Shown here piece by piece: positions 49,932 to 58,852 of a DNA stretch of 64,000 nt. The stretch comes from Paraburkholderia xenovorans LB400 (GTDB lineage: Bacteria; Pseudomonadota; Gammaproteobacteria; Burkholderiales; Burkholderiaceae), in NCBI RefSeq assembly GCF_000013645.1, contig NC_007951.1:496001-560000 (forward strand), read 5' to 3'. The notes beneath the pieces were generated by a model. It had not been told where the DNA came from and did not search any database. It saw nothing but the letters and a program-made list of their open reading frames with translations. Made by a program: the position numbers and the translations under genes. The first letter of the stretch is position 1, and each line of letters opens with the position of its first letter.

Positions 49932-50272
49932 TTTTCAGTTTTCCTATTGTTAATGATGGCGCGATACCGCGTTTCGGCAATCTTCCTGTCGTGCGGACCC
50001 AGCCTTTGCGTTTTCTTCTGGAAGCAATGCAGCACGTAAAGCGCTTCCACGAACTTGGTCACGTACATGACGCGAAAAACACCGTCTGCTTCCCTGATGC
50101 GAATCTCGCGTGTTCCGGGGCCGATCGAGTCAAACGGTTTCCAGTCGTCAGGGTCGAGGCCAGCCTGAATCTTGCCGAGTTGAAACCCCGCTCGACGACG
50201 CATTTCCTCGGGAAAGGCGAGTAAATCGTGATAGCTGGAGCCGAGCCAGCGAATTTCTTTTTCCTGCTCCAT
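49928..50272 (-). CDS. RelE/HigB-superfamily toxin (phage Gp49-like)
   Basis: 114 residues. Beta-rich RelE-like fold: EIRWLGSSYHDLLAFPEEMRRRAGFQLGKIQAG, GTREIRIREADGVFRVMYVTKF, LYVLHCFQKKTQ. The last phrase is typical of PF05973 toxins that cleave mRNA at the ribosome. ATG at 50270-50272. Base composition around the pair (TTTTTC, TTAATG) is lower in GC than its neighbours, consistent with acquisition by transfer. Confidence 0.85.
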   Translation of the reverse strand: MEQEKEIRWLGSSYHDLLAFPEEMRRRAGFQLGKIQAGLDPDDWKPFDSIGPGTREIRIREADGVFRVMYVTKFVEALYVLHCFQKKTQRLGPHDRKIAETRYRAIINNRKTEK

Positions 50273-50285
50273 AGCCGCCTTTCAT

Positions 50286-50321
50286 GTACAAAATTTTATA
50301 CCCAACATTCATCCCGGTCAA
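50286..50321 (-). promoter_or_regulatory. Promoter and palindromic operator of the higBA-like pair
   Basis: On the minus strand TTGACC (complement of 50316-50321) and TAAAAT (complement of 50293-50298) are 17 bases apart. The -10 lies inside GTACAAAATTTTATAC (50286-50301), a palindrome with one imperfect pair. A repressor bound there would block RNA polymerase, the standard autoregulation of HigA. The toxin ATG is about 14 bases downstream. Confidence 0.7.
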
Positions 50322-50396
50322 GTCGTACTCGACCCGGCCATGAGTCGTTACGGTACAGAGGCGGTTAAGGGAGCGCCATTCGTCCGTTCGGCCAAT

Positions 50397-50428
50397 AAAA
50401 AACCCGGCTCGCCGAGCCGGGTTTTTTT
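50397..50428. terminator. Bidirectional rho-independent terminator of aroG
   Basis: GC stem CCCGGCTC / GAGCCGGG flanked by six A and seven T residues, giving a U-run on both strands. It lies 28 bases past the aroG stop and insulates it from the toxin-antitoxin promoter. Confidence 0.88.
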
Positions 50429-50455
50429 GCATCCACTGCTGCAATCAGCGCGGCT

Positions 50456-51529
50456 TCAGTTGCCGCTGCCGCGTGCCACACGGCGCTGCTTCACCGCGTC
50501 GGCGAGGCCTTCCAGCACGGCGACACTTTCGTCCCAGCCGATGCACGCGTCGGTGATGCTCTGGCCGTACGTCAGCGCGCAGCCTTCCTGCAGATCCTGG
50601 CGGCCCGCCACCAGATTCGATTCCACCATCACGCCGACAATCCGTTCGTCACCCGAAGCAATCTGGCGGCCGATATCCGCGCACACCGGAATCTGATTCT
50701 CGTGCTTCTTCGAGCTGTTCGCGTGGCTCGCGTCGATCATCAGGCGCGCGGCGAGACCGGCCTTGCCGATGTCCGCGCACGCGGCGTTGACGCTGTCCGC
50801 GTCGTAGTTCGGCGTCTTGCCGCCGCGCAGGATGATGTGGCAGTCCTCATTGCCCGCGGTCGACACGATTGCCGAGTGGCCGCCCTTCGTGACCGACAGG
50901 AAATGGTGCGGCTGCGAGGCGGCCTTGATCGCGTCGACCGCGATCTTGACGTTGCCGTCCGTGCCGTTCTTGAAGCCGACCGGGCACGACAGGCCCGAAG
51001 CCAGTTCGCGGTGCACCTGCGATTCGGTGGTCCGCGCGCCGATTGCGCCCCACGAGATCAGGTCGGCGATGTACTGCGGACTGATCATGTCGAGGTATTC
51101 GGTGCCGGCCGGCAGGCCGAGTTCGTTGATGCGCAACAGCAACTCGCGCGCGGTGCGCAGGCCTTCGTTGATCTTGAAGCTATTGTCCATGTACGGGTCG
51201 TTGATGAGACCCTTCCAGCCAACAGTTGTGCGCGGCTTTTCGAAGTACACGCGCATCACGATTTCGAGCTCGCCGGCAAAGCGCTTGCGCTGCTCGACCA
51301 GACGGCCGGCGTATTCCATCGCCGCCTTCGTATCGTGAATCGAGCACGGTCCGATGATCACGATCAGGCGATCTTCCATGCCGTGCAGAATGCGATGCAT
51401 CGAGGTGCGCGAGTTATAGATCACGTCGGACACCGTTTCGTCGCAGGCGAATTCACGGATCAGGTGAGCGGGCGGCGTGAGTTCTTTCAATTCGCGGATG
51501 CGGACATCGTCGGTGTTGTGCGGGGGCAT
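50456..51529 (-). CDS. aroG: 3-deoxy-7-phosphoheptulonate (DAHP) synthase, AroFGH type
   Basis: 357 residues. Condenses erythrose-4-phosphate with phosphoenolpyruvate, first step of the shikimate pathway. Type I-alpha motifs: VIIGPCSIHDTKAAMEYA, RVYFEKPRTTVGWKG (substrate phosphate grip), GARTTESQVHRELASGLSCP and IDASHANSSKKHENQ (metal-binding His and catalytic region). Metal Cys in GPCSIHD. The start MPPHNTDDVRIRELKEL has GGAGAACAAC upstream. The 5' region is an aromatic-amino-acid attenuator (51641-51767). Which of Phe, Tyr or Trp inhibits the enzyme cannot be read from sequence. Confidence 0.97.
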   Translation of the reverse strand: MPPHNTDDVRIRELKELTPPAHLIREFACDETVSDVIYNSRTSMHRILHGMEDRLIVIIGPCSIHDTKAAMEYAGRLVEQRKRFAGELEIVMRVYFEKPRTTVGWKGLINDPYMDNSFKINEGLRTARELLLRINELGLPAGTEYLDMISPQYIADLISWGAIGARTTESQVHRELASGLSCPVGFKNGTDGNVKIAVDAIKAASQPHHFLSVTKGGHSAIVSTAGNEDCHIILRGGKTPNYDADSVNAACADIGKAGLAARLMIDASHANSSKKHENQIPVCADIGRQIASGDERIVGVMVESNLVAGRQDLQEGCALTYGQSITDACIGWDESVAVLEGLADAVKQRRVARGSGN

Positions 51530-51640
51530 GTTGTTCTCCAATCGGTTCGTAGCGTGTTCGCGCAGGCAGTCAGGATTGCGATGAAGCGGCGATGCCAGAG
51601 CGGACAACCATCAAAAATAAAGTTTCAAAGGCATGAGGCG

Positions 51641-51672
51641 AAAAAAAACCGCCAGACTGGCTGGCGGTTTTT
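51641..51672 (-). terminator. Leader terminator (3:4 hairpin) of the aroG attenuator
   Basis: On the minus strand a 12-bp stem (arms complementary to 51661-51672 and 51644-51655), loop 51656-51660, then eight U residues (51641-51648). It lies between the aroG promoter and its ATG, 111 bases before the ATG, so it can only act as a regulated early terminator. Confidence 0.9.
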
Positions 51673-51698
51673 CGGGAATTCTCGGTGTTCTGCGTGCA

Positions 51699-51767
51699 CT
51701 AACACCCCTCTCGATCCGCCAGCGGTCTGAGATGCCAAAAAAAGTAAAAGTAAAACTTGGCGGACAT
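51699..51767 (-). CDS. aroG leader peptide rich in Phe/Tyr/Trp
   Basis: 22 codons plus stop. It begins MSAK and continues FYFYFFWHLRP, so codons 5-11 are seven consecutive aromatic residues (four Phe, two Tyr, one Trp). ATG is the complement of 51765-51767, stop the complement of 51699-51701. The ribosome-binding site is weak. The peptide ends before the terminator stem, in the classic attenuator geometry, and has no role beyond sensing charged tRNA. Confidence 0.85.
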   Translation of the reverse strand: MSAKFYFYFFWHLRPLADREGC

Positions 51768-51803
51768 GACGAATGAGGTCGCAGGTCAAAAAGGGTGAGT
51801 GAC

Positions 51804-51832
51804 TTTATAACCCGGTCAGGCTGCACTTGCAA
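51804..51832 (-). promoter_or_regulatory. aroG leader promoter
   Basis: Minus-strand TTGCAA (complement of 51827-51832) and TATAAA (complement of 51804-51809) with a 17-base spacer. The start point would fall near 51797, about 30 bases ahead of the leader-peptide ATG and immediately past the tldD terminator. Confidence 0.65.
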
Positions 51833-51844
51833 GCTACCGGGCAT

Positions 51845-51894
51845 AAAAATGCGGGAAATCCGCATACTTCGCGCAATGTATGCACGAAGTATGC
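51845..51894 (-). terminator. Terminator region downstream of tldD
   Basis: Two overlapping hairpins on the minus strand. First GCATACTTCG / CGAAGTATGC (51885-51894 with 51862-51871). Second ATGCGG / CCGCAT (51860-51865 with 51849-51854) followed by UUUUUA. The second reads as a short intrinsic terminator. It starts 13 bases past the tldD stop. Confidence 0.7.
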
Positions 51895-51906
51895 GTTTGT
51901 AACGAA

Positions 51907-53373
51907 TCAGGCAGTGCCGCCAACCGTCATCCGGTCGATCCGCAGCGTGGGCTGGCCGACGCCCACCGGCACGCTCTGGCCTTCCTTGCCGCACACGCCC
52001 ACGCCCGAATCGAGCTTCATGTCGTTGCCGATCATGCTGACGTATTTGAGCGATTCCGGACCACTGCCGATCAGCGTTGCGCCCTTCACCGGATACGTGA
52101 CCTTGCCGTCTTCGATCATGTACGCCTCGGAAGCCGAGAACACGAACTTGCCGTTGGTGATGTCGACCTGGCCGCCGCCGAAGTTCACCGCATACAAGCC
52201 GTTCTTCACGGAGGCGATGATTTCCTGCGGATCCTTGTCGCCATTGAGCATGTACGTGTTGGTCATGCGCGGCATGGGTAGCGCGGCGTACGACTCACGG
52301 CGCGCATTGCCCGTGACCGGCATCTTCATCAGACGCGCGTTCAGCGTGTCCTGGATGTAGCCCTTCAGGATGCCGTCTTCGATCAGCGTGGTGCACTGGG
52401 TCGGATTGCCTTCGTCGTCGATATTGAGCGAGCCGCGGCGGTTCGGCAGCGTGCCGTCGTCCACCACGGTCACGCCCCTGGCGGCCACCTGTTCGCCGAT
52501 GCGCCCCGCGAATGCCGACGAACCCTTGCGGTTGAAGTCGCCTTCCAGACCGTGGCCGATCGCTTCGTGCAGCAGTACGCCGGGCCAGCCCGGTCCGAGC
52601 ACGACGGTCATCGCGCCGGCCGGCGCCGGACGGGCTTCGAGGTTCACCAGCGCCGCATGCACCGCGTCGTCGACATAGCCTGACAGCACCTCGTCGGTGA
52701 AATAGGCGTAGTCGAAGCGGCCGCCGCCGCCGCCGCTGCCGATTTCGCGGCGGCCGTTCTGCTCGGCGATCACCGTGACCGACACGCGCACGAGCGGCCG
52801 GATGTCGGCCGCGAAGCCGCCGTCGCTGCGCGCGACCAGCACTACGTCGTATTCGCCGGCGAGACCCGCCATGACCTGCTGGATGCGCGGATCGCGGCCG
52901 CGCGCCATCTTTTCGATGCGCTCGAGCAGCTTGACCTTGGCGGTCGCGTCGAGCGAATGCAGCGGATCGGCCGGCAGATACAGATCGCGCCCGGCAATGC
53001 CGGTCAGCGACGAGGCCACCTTGATCTTCTGCTTGCCGCCGCCCGCCCTGGCGATCGAACGGGTGGCGAGCGCCGCCTGGCGGATCGCTTCGGGCGACAG
53101 GTCGTCCGAATAGGCGAACGCCGTGCGGTCGCCCGACACGGCGCGCACGCCGACGCCCTGGTCGATGCTGAAGCTGCCGGACTTCACGATGCCTTCTTCG
53201 AGACTCCACGCTTCGCTGCGCGTGTACTGGAAATACAGGTCGGCGTAGTCGATCTTGTGCGTGAAGATTTCGGCGAGCGTGCGGGTGAGCAGGGCTTCGT
53301 CGAGACCATAGGGCGTCAGGAGGATGTCCTTGGCGGTGGCGAGATTACGGATACCGGGTTCGATGATGTTCAT
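51907..53373 (-). CDS. tldD: Metalloprotease TldD
   Basis: 488 residues. Partner of TldE/PmbA in a peptidase that trims ribosomally made peptides and degrades labile antitoxins. [12 protein letters not shown] at residues 269-280 is the HExxxH zinc motif; [12 protein letters not shown] and the C-terminal [18 protein letters not shown] are family landmarks. The ATG at 53371-53373 starts [19 protein letters not shown]. It follows the nitrilase and yhdP, an order kept in many proteobacteria. Confidence 0.96.
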   Translation of the reverse strand: MNIIEPGIRNLATAKDILLTPYGLDEALLTRTLAEIFTHKIDYADLYFQYTRSEAWSLEEGIVKSGSFSIDQGVGVRAVSGDRTAFAYSDDLSPEAIRQAALATRSIARAGGGKQKIKVASSLTGIAGRDLYLPADPLHSLDATAKVKLLERIEKMARGRDPRIQQVMAGLAGEYDVVLVARSDGGFAADIRPLVRVSVTVIAEQNGRREIGSGGGGGRFDYAYFTDEVLSGYVDDAVHAALVNLEARPAPAGAMTVVLGPGWPGVLLHEAIGHGLEGDFNRKGSSAFAGRIGEQVAARGVTVVDDGTLPNRRGSLNIDDEGNPTQCTTLIEDGILKGYIQDTLNARLMKMPVTGNARRESYAALPMPRMTNTYMLNGDKDPQEIIASVKNGLYAVNFGGGQVDITNGKFVFSASEAYMIEDGKVTYPVKGATLIGSGPESLKYVSMIGNDMKLDSGVGVCGKEGQSVPVGVGQPTLRIDRMTVGGTA

Positions 53374-53492
53374 GCGAAGTATGTTCTGCTCGATACGAAG
53401 GATTCGGTTAGCGCGTCTGTCACTCACAAATGAGTCCAGGGCGCCGCACTTTCAATGTCACACGAGTGGGTTGATCAATTGGGTCAGGTGAG

Positions 53493-54344
53493 TCAACTGA
53501 GCACACGATGACGCCAGGCGGGCAGACTCTGTCGCACTTCGTCGATGCGCGCACGCTCGAGATTGCCGGCGACCACGCCTGCGCCCTCGTCGCGCAGCGC
53601 GACGATTTCGCCCCACGGGTCGATCAGCATGCTGTGGCCCCACGTACGGCGGCCATTTTCATGTTTGCCGCCTTGCGCCGCGGCCAGCACGTAACACTGG
53701 TTTTCGACCGCCCGCGCGCGCAGCAGCATTTCCCAATGCGCGCGGCCGGTCGTGTAAGTGAACGCCGACGGCACCACGATCAGCGCGCAGTCGCCCATGC
53801 GCCGGTACAGCTCCGGAAAGCGCAGATCGTAGCAGACCGACAGACCCACGCGGCCGAACGGCGCCTCGAAGCTGCGCACTTCGCCGCCGGGGCAGATGGT
53901 GCGCGCTTCGTCGAACGATTCCGCGCCCTTTTCGAAGTTGAACAGGTGGATCTTGTCGTAGCGCGCGGCCTCGTTGCCCTGCGGGTCGAACACCAGCGTG
54001 GTGTTCAGCACGCGCGAGGCTTCAGGCGACATCAACGGCAGCGTGCCGCCGATCACCCAGATCTGGTGGCGGCGCGCGGCGTCGGCGAGAAAGCGCTGGA
54101 TCGGTCCGTCCTGATAGGGTTCGCGCACGGCGAGCTTGTCCGTGTCCTTGAAGCCCATGAAGCAGAAGTACTCAGGCAGCAGGACGAGTTGCGCGCCTTC
54201 GGCGGCGGCCTCGGCGATCAGACGCCCGGCTTCGGCGAGATTGCGCTCGCGATCCGGTGTGCTCACCATTTGCAGCGCGGCGACACGGAAGGCGCTTTCC
54301 AGGGAACCGCTGGACACGGTTGAAGAGACCTGTGTTTCGCTCAT
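53493..54344 (-). CDS. Carbon-nitrogen hydrolase (Nit/NIT2-like amidase)
   Basis: 283 residues with the nitrilase triad Glu58 (LVLLPEYFCF), Lys131 (RYDKIHLFNFEKG) and Cys171 (LSVCYDLRFPELYR). Closest in pattern to Nit1-type deaminated-glutathione amidases, a metabolite-repair role; omega-amidase is an alternative. The first ~18 residues (Ser/Thr/Val-rich) precede the conserved VAALQMVSTPDRERN. ATG at 54342-54344. Between yhdP and tldD on the minus strand. Confidence 0.88.
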   Translation of the reverse strand: MSETQVSSTVSSGSLESAFRVAALQMVSTPDRERNLAEAGRLIAEAAAEGAQLVLLPEYFCFMGFKDTDKLAVREPYQDGPIQRFLADAARRHQIWVIGGTLPLMSPEASRVLNTTLVFDPQGNEAARYDKIHLFNFEKGAESFDEARTICPGGEVRSFEAPFGRVGLSVCYDLRFPELYRRMGDCALIVVPSAFTYTTGRAHWEMLLRARAVENQCYVLAAAQGGKHENGRRTWGHSMLIDPWGEIVALRDEGAGVVAGNLERARIDEVRQSLPAWRHRVLS

Positions 54345-54472
54345 GAGCGTTTCGGAAAACTCCCGGCAAGGCGGCGGCGCGAACCGCTTGCGCCGCGTAC
54401 GTCGTTCAAGACTGGCTGGGCCGCTCGTGCGGCACGGCGCCCGTCTGACCGGGGAAAGGGTCGGATACAGGC

Positions 54473-57400
54473 TCAGTGCGCTTCCACGGTCGAAGCCGGA
54501 GCGTCCATCTTACCGCGATCGCCCTTCACCCGCTCGACGTGCGGTTTCGACCACGAGCCGGTGATCGCATACTCCCGCGCGAACGCGTGCGAGACCGACT
54601 GGCTGAACGCCAGATCGGCCACCAGCGCGCCCAGCCCGAGCAGCGGATTGATGACCGTGGCGGCGATCACCGCAGCGCCGGCGCTGACGGTCGGCACGAT
54701 CTGGACGTGCAGATCCTGGGTCTCCTGGGCGAGATCCACCGAGCCTTTCATCTCGGCCCGCGCCGGCGCGGTGACCATCTCGAAGTTCTCGGTGCGGCCA
54801 ATGCCGTTGTGAATCTGCGCGGTGCCGGTAACGTGCTCGAACGGCAGGCCTTCGCCGATCACGTCGCGGAAGTTCAGCGTGGCGAAGCGCGCGAGGCTTT
54901 GCAGGCTGAGCACGCCCAGCAGCTTGGCGACGCCCGGATCGACCTTGAGGATCTGGCCGTGGCGCAGATCGACGGCCAGATTGCCGTTGAGCGTCGGGTA
55001 GTCGATCCGGGTCGGGCCGCCTTGCCACACCATCTTGCCCGACAGCGAGCCAGCGCCCGCCTTGAGCGTGCGCGGCTGGCCGAACCGTTCGAGCAGCGCG
55101 CCGGCGTCCTTGATGTCGAGCTTGAAATCGAACACGGTGCGCCGCGCTGTGGCTTCGTCGGCGCTGCTGCCGAGGTCGGTCGAGGTGCGCCAGTTCGCGG
55201 TCGCGCTGAGCGTAGCCGCCGGGTTGGTGATGTCGAGCTTGTCGAGTTGCCAGACCGGCACGCCGTCTTCGTCGAAGTTGTGCGCGTCGACTTCGAGACG
55301 GCCGACGTTGTGGTCGCGCACGATCAATTCGTTGACCACCAGATCGATGGACGGCATGTTCTGCGCCGGCGCCGACATGACCTCGCCGAGCAGGTCCTTG
55401 TCGGTGGCCGACGGAATCACCACGCGGGCAAAGCGCGCCTGCAGCGTGCCGGGCGACTCCCTGGTCGGGCCCGGCAGCCAGGACACGTGGCCGGACACCT
55501 GATTCGACGCGATGTTCGCCTGCCACGTGCGATCCGCGTGCGAGGCGCCGACGATCACGCTGTCCCAGTGACGCTTGAGCAGCGTCAGCGTGCCGACGTG
55601 CAGCGCGAAGCGGCTCGGCAGGAATTGCGCGACGGTTGGATTCGGCGTGGCCGGCGCCGGCGTGACGGAGGCCGGAGCGGGCGCGTCTTTGGTGCGTATT
55701 TGCGTGACCAGCGCACGCCAGGCGTCCGCGTCGAATGTGTCCAGATCGACGGCGGCGATCACGCCTTCGGACGGCAGGTCGGCGGGCCGGTTCACGCCGA
55801 CCGCGCCGCGCACCACGGTCGGCGGCGTTTTCGGCTGGTAGCGCAGCAGATAGGCGGCGGCGAGCGGGCCGAAGGTGAGGTCGGCGCGCTCCAGTCCCGC
55901 TTCGCCCGGCGCGGCGGACGGGCTGACGGCGAAGCGCAGCGGCATCGGCGCGCCGACCGGCTTGTTGAACGGCGCGGGGAAGTCGAGCGCAAGGCCGGTC
56001 AGATCGGAATTCGCCGTCACTTCGGGCAGCCGTCCCTTCGCGCCGCGCACGTTGAGCGCGTAGGGCGCGCTGCCGCTCATGCGCGTCAGCACCTGTGCGC
56101 CCGGGCCGTGCAGATCGAGTCCGCGCGCCGCGTCGACGGCGATATGGCCGCCCAGGTCGAGCGCATAGGTGCCGTCCTGCTTCAGGCCGCCGTTCGCATG
56201 CACGTCGCCGCCGAGGAATTGTCCCGAGAGCCGGTCCACCTGCGCCGTGTGCTCGGTAAACCGCACCTTGCCTTTCAACTGCGACAGCGGTGGCACGTTC
56301 TCGACGCTCAGGCGGTTGTTCTGGAAGCCGACCGCGCCCTCCACGCCGATATGCGGCTTCGGCGTGCGCGGCACGGTCAGCTTGAGCGCGAGCGAGGCGG
56401 GCCCTTCGGCGCGCACCTTGTCGGTCTCGTGCTTCGCCATGATGCCGAGCGAGCTGGCGTTCACGTAGTCGAGCATGTCGGCGAGCGGCCCGTGGCCGTC
56501 GCCCTTGATGACGAGGCTCGACGCCCGGGTGCCGAGGTCGTCGATCCTGCCGTTGACGCCGGTGAGCGCGACCTGCTTGTAATGCGCCCGGTCGATGTCG
56601 AAGCGCATCACGTTCTGCCTGAGTTCGAATACGCCGTCGATGCCGTCGAGCGCCGGCCATACGTTCGGCGTGCCGTTCCTCATCTTGCGCGGCGGGTACG
56701 GCGTCGGATCGAACTTGCCGCCCTTGAACGGCGCGACGATATGGAACAGTCCGGCGCTCGGGTCGCGCGAATAGGGGAATTTGGTCAGGTCGCCGTGCAC
56801 CTCGATGGTCGCGCCGTGCGACATGCCGGCCTGCAAGCCGTGGCCCAGATAGATGCGCAGCTTTTCGCCGATGCTGGTCGGCAGATAGCGGGCGATGCGC
56901 GTCACCTGAGCGCGCTGGAAGTCGGCTTTCAGATCGAGCGAACCGCGCCCGTGGCCCGGGTTGCTGTAGTCGGCGGTGGCGGTGGCCGCGACGTCGGCGT
57001 TCGAAACGCCGAAATCGGCCAGCTTCACGGTGAAGGCCGGGTGGTTCTCGCCCGGCGCCTTCGGCGTGATGGTCCAGTCGGCGCGGCCATGCAGACGGTC
57101 GAGCTTCAGACGCGGGTCGTCGAACACGCCCGGCAGCGTAATGGCGACGTTGGAGGTGTCGAGCAGGGCGGTGCCGTGGGTTTCGTCGGCGTCCACGCTG
57201 CCCCACAGATTCTCGATGCCGGGAATGCCCGCGCGCGGGTGATTCAGCGGCGTGAGCCCCGGCGGCGGTTCCTGGGCGGCGACACTGATGCCTTGCAGAT
57301 CGCCCTTGAAGCGATAGCGCTCGATCGGCTCGGCGCCGCTCGGCTGATGGTCGCTGCCCGCTTCGCCCGACTCCGGTTTGGCGCGCTCGACTTCGATCAG

Positions 57401-58669
57401 ATAATTGGCCACCAGGCCGCGCGGGTTGTAGCGCACGAGATTGTTCAACAGACGCCGCGACAGCGGCAACGCGCGGCTGAATTCCGCGAGGATGCCCAGG
57501 TCGACCCGGTCGCCGCTTACGCTGACCAGTTGCCCGTGTTGCTGCGAGGCGGTCCGGTAGCGTCCGTTCAGCGTGGTGAGCGCGAGCGTGCGCGTGAGCG
57601 GCGTGCCGTCGTCGAGCGGCGGCTGGCCGAGTTCGGCGTGAAACTGGCTCAGTTGCAGTTTGTAGTCGCCTGCCTCGGCTTCGAGGCGCCACATGAAACT
57701 GGCGACCGGCACGAGCAGCTTCGGCTGGGTCGGACGCACCCGCATGGCGACGTCGGCGCCGGTGAGTTGCCCGCTTGCCGACTTCATGCGGCCATCGGCG
57801 AAGTCGATCCAGATTGCATTGTCGATGCGGCCGGCAAACGTCTCGATCGGGAAATTGACGTAGCGCGCGAGGGTCGGCAGATCGACCGGGCCGGTCGACA
57901 CGTACACCTGGCCAGTCCAGTTGATCGGCTTGCCGATTGCGGAGAGCGGCGCGTGTCTGAAATGCGTGCGGAAATCGAGCGGGCCGTTCAGAACATGCCC
58001 TTCGGCGGGCGCCTGCAGCGCCAGCCGGTGATCGTAGCCGTCGTTGAGAATCGCGATCCGGATATCGCGCAGGGCCAATTCCGGCGCGGCGTGCTCCGCA
58101 TCGCGCCAGCGCAGCACGCCGCCGCGCACCACGATCGCCTGTTGGCGCAACAGCCAGGTGGTCAGCACGTCGTTGCCGCTGTGGCGCGTGGGCACCGGCA
58201 CGCCAGCTACCGAGAGCACGCCGTCGCTGCTACGTGCCACCAGCACGTCCGGCTGATCGACGATCAGGCTGGACAGCGCCGGATGAAACTGCCAGAGCGA
58301 CTTCCACGAGAGCGTGGCGGTGGCGTGCGGAATCGTCAGCGCGGTCTTGCCGTCGCGGTCGCGGATCACGAGATTGGTGACGTCGAGGCCGGGCTGGAAG
58401 CCGCTCCAGTACGGCGCGAGCTTGCCGATGCTGAACTGCGCGTGCAGTTTCTCCGAGACGATGGCTTCGATGCGCGGGCGGAACGAGTCGGCGCGCGGCA
58501 GCACCACGTAACGCAACGCGAGAAACAGCCCGGTCGCTACAAAGTACAGCACGAGCGCGATCGCGAGGACCACGTGAAAGGTCCGGCGCAGCACGATGTG
58601 GTCGCTTCCGCTCACAGGCCGGACCTGCCCGGTTTCGTGAGGGTCGGCGGATTCGTTTCGCTCGGACAT
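54473..58669 (-). CDS. yhdP: YhdP-family AsmA-like envelope protein (TIGR02099)
   Basis: 1398 residues. One N-terminal membrane helix (TFHVVLAIALVLYFVATGLF, about residues 30-50), then a very long periplasmic beta-groove (DUF3971 region) and a C-terminal AsmA_2-like part with LLGVLSLQSLARFATLNFRDVIGEGLPFEHVTG and a final hydrophobic stretch near GAAVIAATVINPLLGLGAL. YhdP homologues bridge inner and outer membranes for phospholipid transport. ATG at 58667-58669. Divergent from glnE; first gene of yhdP-nitrilase-tldD. Confidence 0.93.
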   Translation of the reverse strand: MSERNESADPHETGQVRPVSGSDHIVLRRTFHVVLAIALVLYFVATGLFLALRYVVLPRADSFRPRIEAIVSEKLHAQFSIGKLAPYWSGFQPGLDVTNLVIRDRDGKTALTIPHATATLSWKSLWQFHPALSSLIVDQPDVLVARSSDGVLSVAGVPVPTRHSGNDVLTTWLLRQQAIVVRGGVLRWRDAEHAAPELALRDIRIAILNDGYDHRLALQAPAEGHVLNGPLDFRTHFRHAPLSAIGKPINWTGQVYVSTGPVDLPTLARYVNFPIETFAGRIDNAIWIDFADGRMKSASGQLTGADVAMRVRPTQPKLLVPVASFMWRLEAEAGDYKLQLSQFHAELGQPPLDDGTPLTRTLALTTLNGRYRTASQQHGQLVSVSGDRVDLGILAEFSRALPLSRRLLNNLVRYNPRGLVANYLIEVERAKPESGEAGSDHQPSGAEPIERYRFKGDLQGISVAAQEPPPGLTPLNHPRAGIPGIENLWGSVDADETHGTALLDTSNVAITLPGVFDDPRLKLDRLHGRADWTITPKAPGENHPAFTVKLADFGVSNADVAATATADYSNPGHGRGSLDLKADFQRAQVTRIARYLPTSIGEKLRIYLGHGLQAGMSHGATIEVHGDLTKFPYSRDPSAGLFHIVAPFKGGKFDPTPYPPRKMRNGTPNVWPALDGIDGVFELRQNVMRFDIDRAHYKQVALTGVNGRIDDLGTRASSLVIKGDGHGPLADMLDYVNASSLGIMAKHETDKVRAEGPASLALKLTVPRTPKPHIGVEGAVGFQNNRLSVENVPPLSQLKGKVRFTEHTAQVDRLSGQFLGGDVHANGGLKQDGTYALDLGGHIAVDAARGLDLHGPGAQVLTRMSGSAPYALNVRGAKGRLPEVTANSDLTGLALDFPAPFNKPVGAPMPLRFAVSPSAAPGEAGLERADLTFGPLAAAYLLRYQPKTPPTVVRGAVGVNRPADLPSEGVIAAVDLDTFDADAWRALVTQIRTKDAPAPASVTPAPATPNPTVAQFLPSRFALHVGTLTLLKRHWDSVIVGASHADRTWQANIASNQVSGHVSWLPGPTRESPGTLQARFARVVIPSATDKDLLGEVMSAPAQNMPSIDLVVNELIVRDHNVGRLEVDAHNFDEDGVPVWQLDKLDITNPAATLSATANWRTSTDLGSSADEATARRTVFDFKLDIKDAGALLERFGQPRTLKAGAGSLSGKMVWQGGPTRIDYPTLNGNLAVDLRHGQILKVDPGVAKLLGVLSLQSLARFATLNFRDVIGEGLPFEHVTGTAQIHNGIGRTENFEMVTAPARAEMKGSVDLAQETQDLHVQIVPTVSAGAAVIAATVINPLLGLGALVADLAFSQSVSHAFAREYAITGSWSKPHVERVKGDRGKMDAPASTVEAH

Positions 58670-58852
58670 GCTGCGGCGGGTGGGCGTATGGTAGTTTTGC
58701 AAATTGACGACGAAATGTAACACACGGGAAAGCGTAGACGGACTTCCTGCAAACCCTGTCTGCATGCCGTCTCGCGACGTGCGCGAGGCTGCTGCGCCGG
58801 TGTGCTACTGCGAATTGAACAACGCTTATCAAGCAACGAGCGAGCCAGACCC

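Larger units (their letters stand above)
51641..51767 (-). promoter_or_regulatory. Transcription attenuator upstream of aroG
   Basis: Full set of competing elements on the minus strand. Segment 1 TCCGCCA (51764-51758, codons 2-4 of the leader peptide) can pair with TGGCGGA (51721-51715) as a 1:2 hairpin. Segment 2 GCTGGCGG (51723-51716) can pair with CCGCCAGC (51667-51660), which is the 5' arm of the terminator, giving a 2:3 antiterminator. Segments 3:4 form the terminator. A ribosome stalled on the aromatic codons leaves segment 2 free and would allow read-through into aroG. Confidence 0.82.

Noticed and set aside
54476..58720. Open frame of about 1400 codons opposite yhdP
   Set aside because: Same GC-driven antisense artefact; yhdP has the membrane anchor and family motifs, while the antisense translation is low-complexity Arg/Ala/Val.
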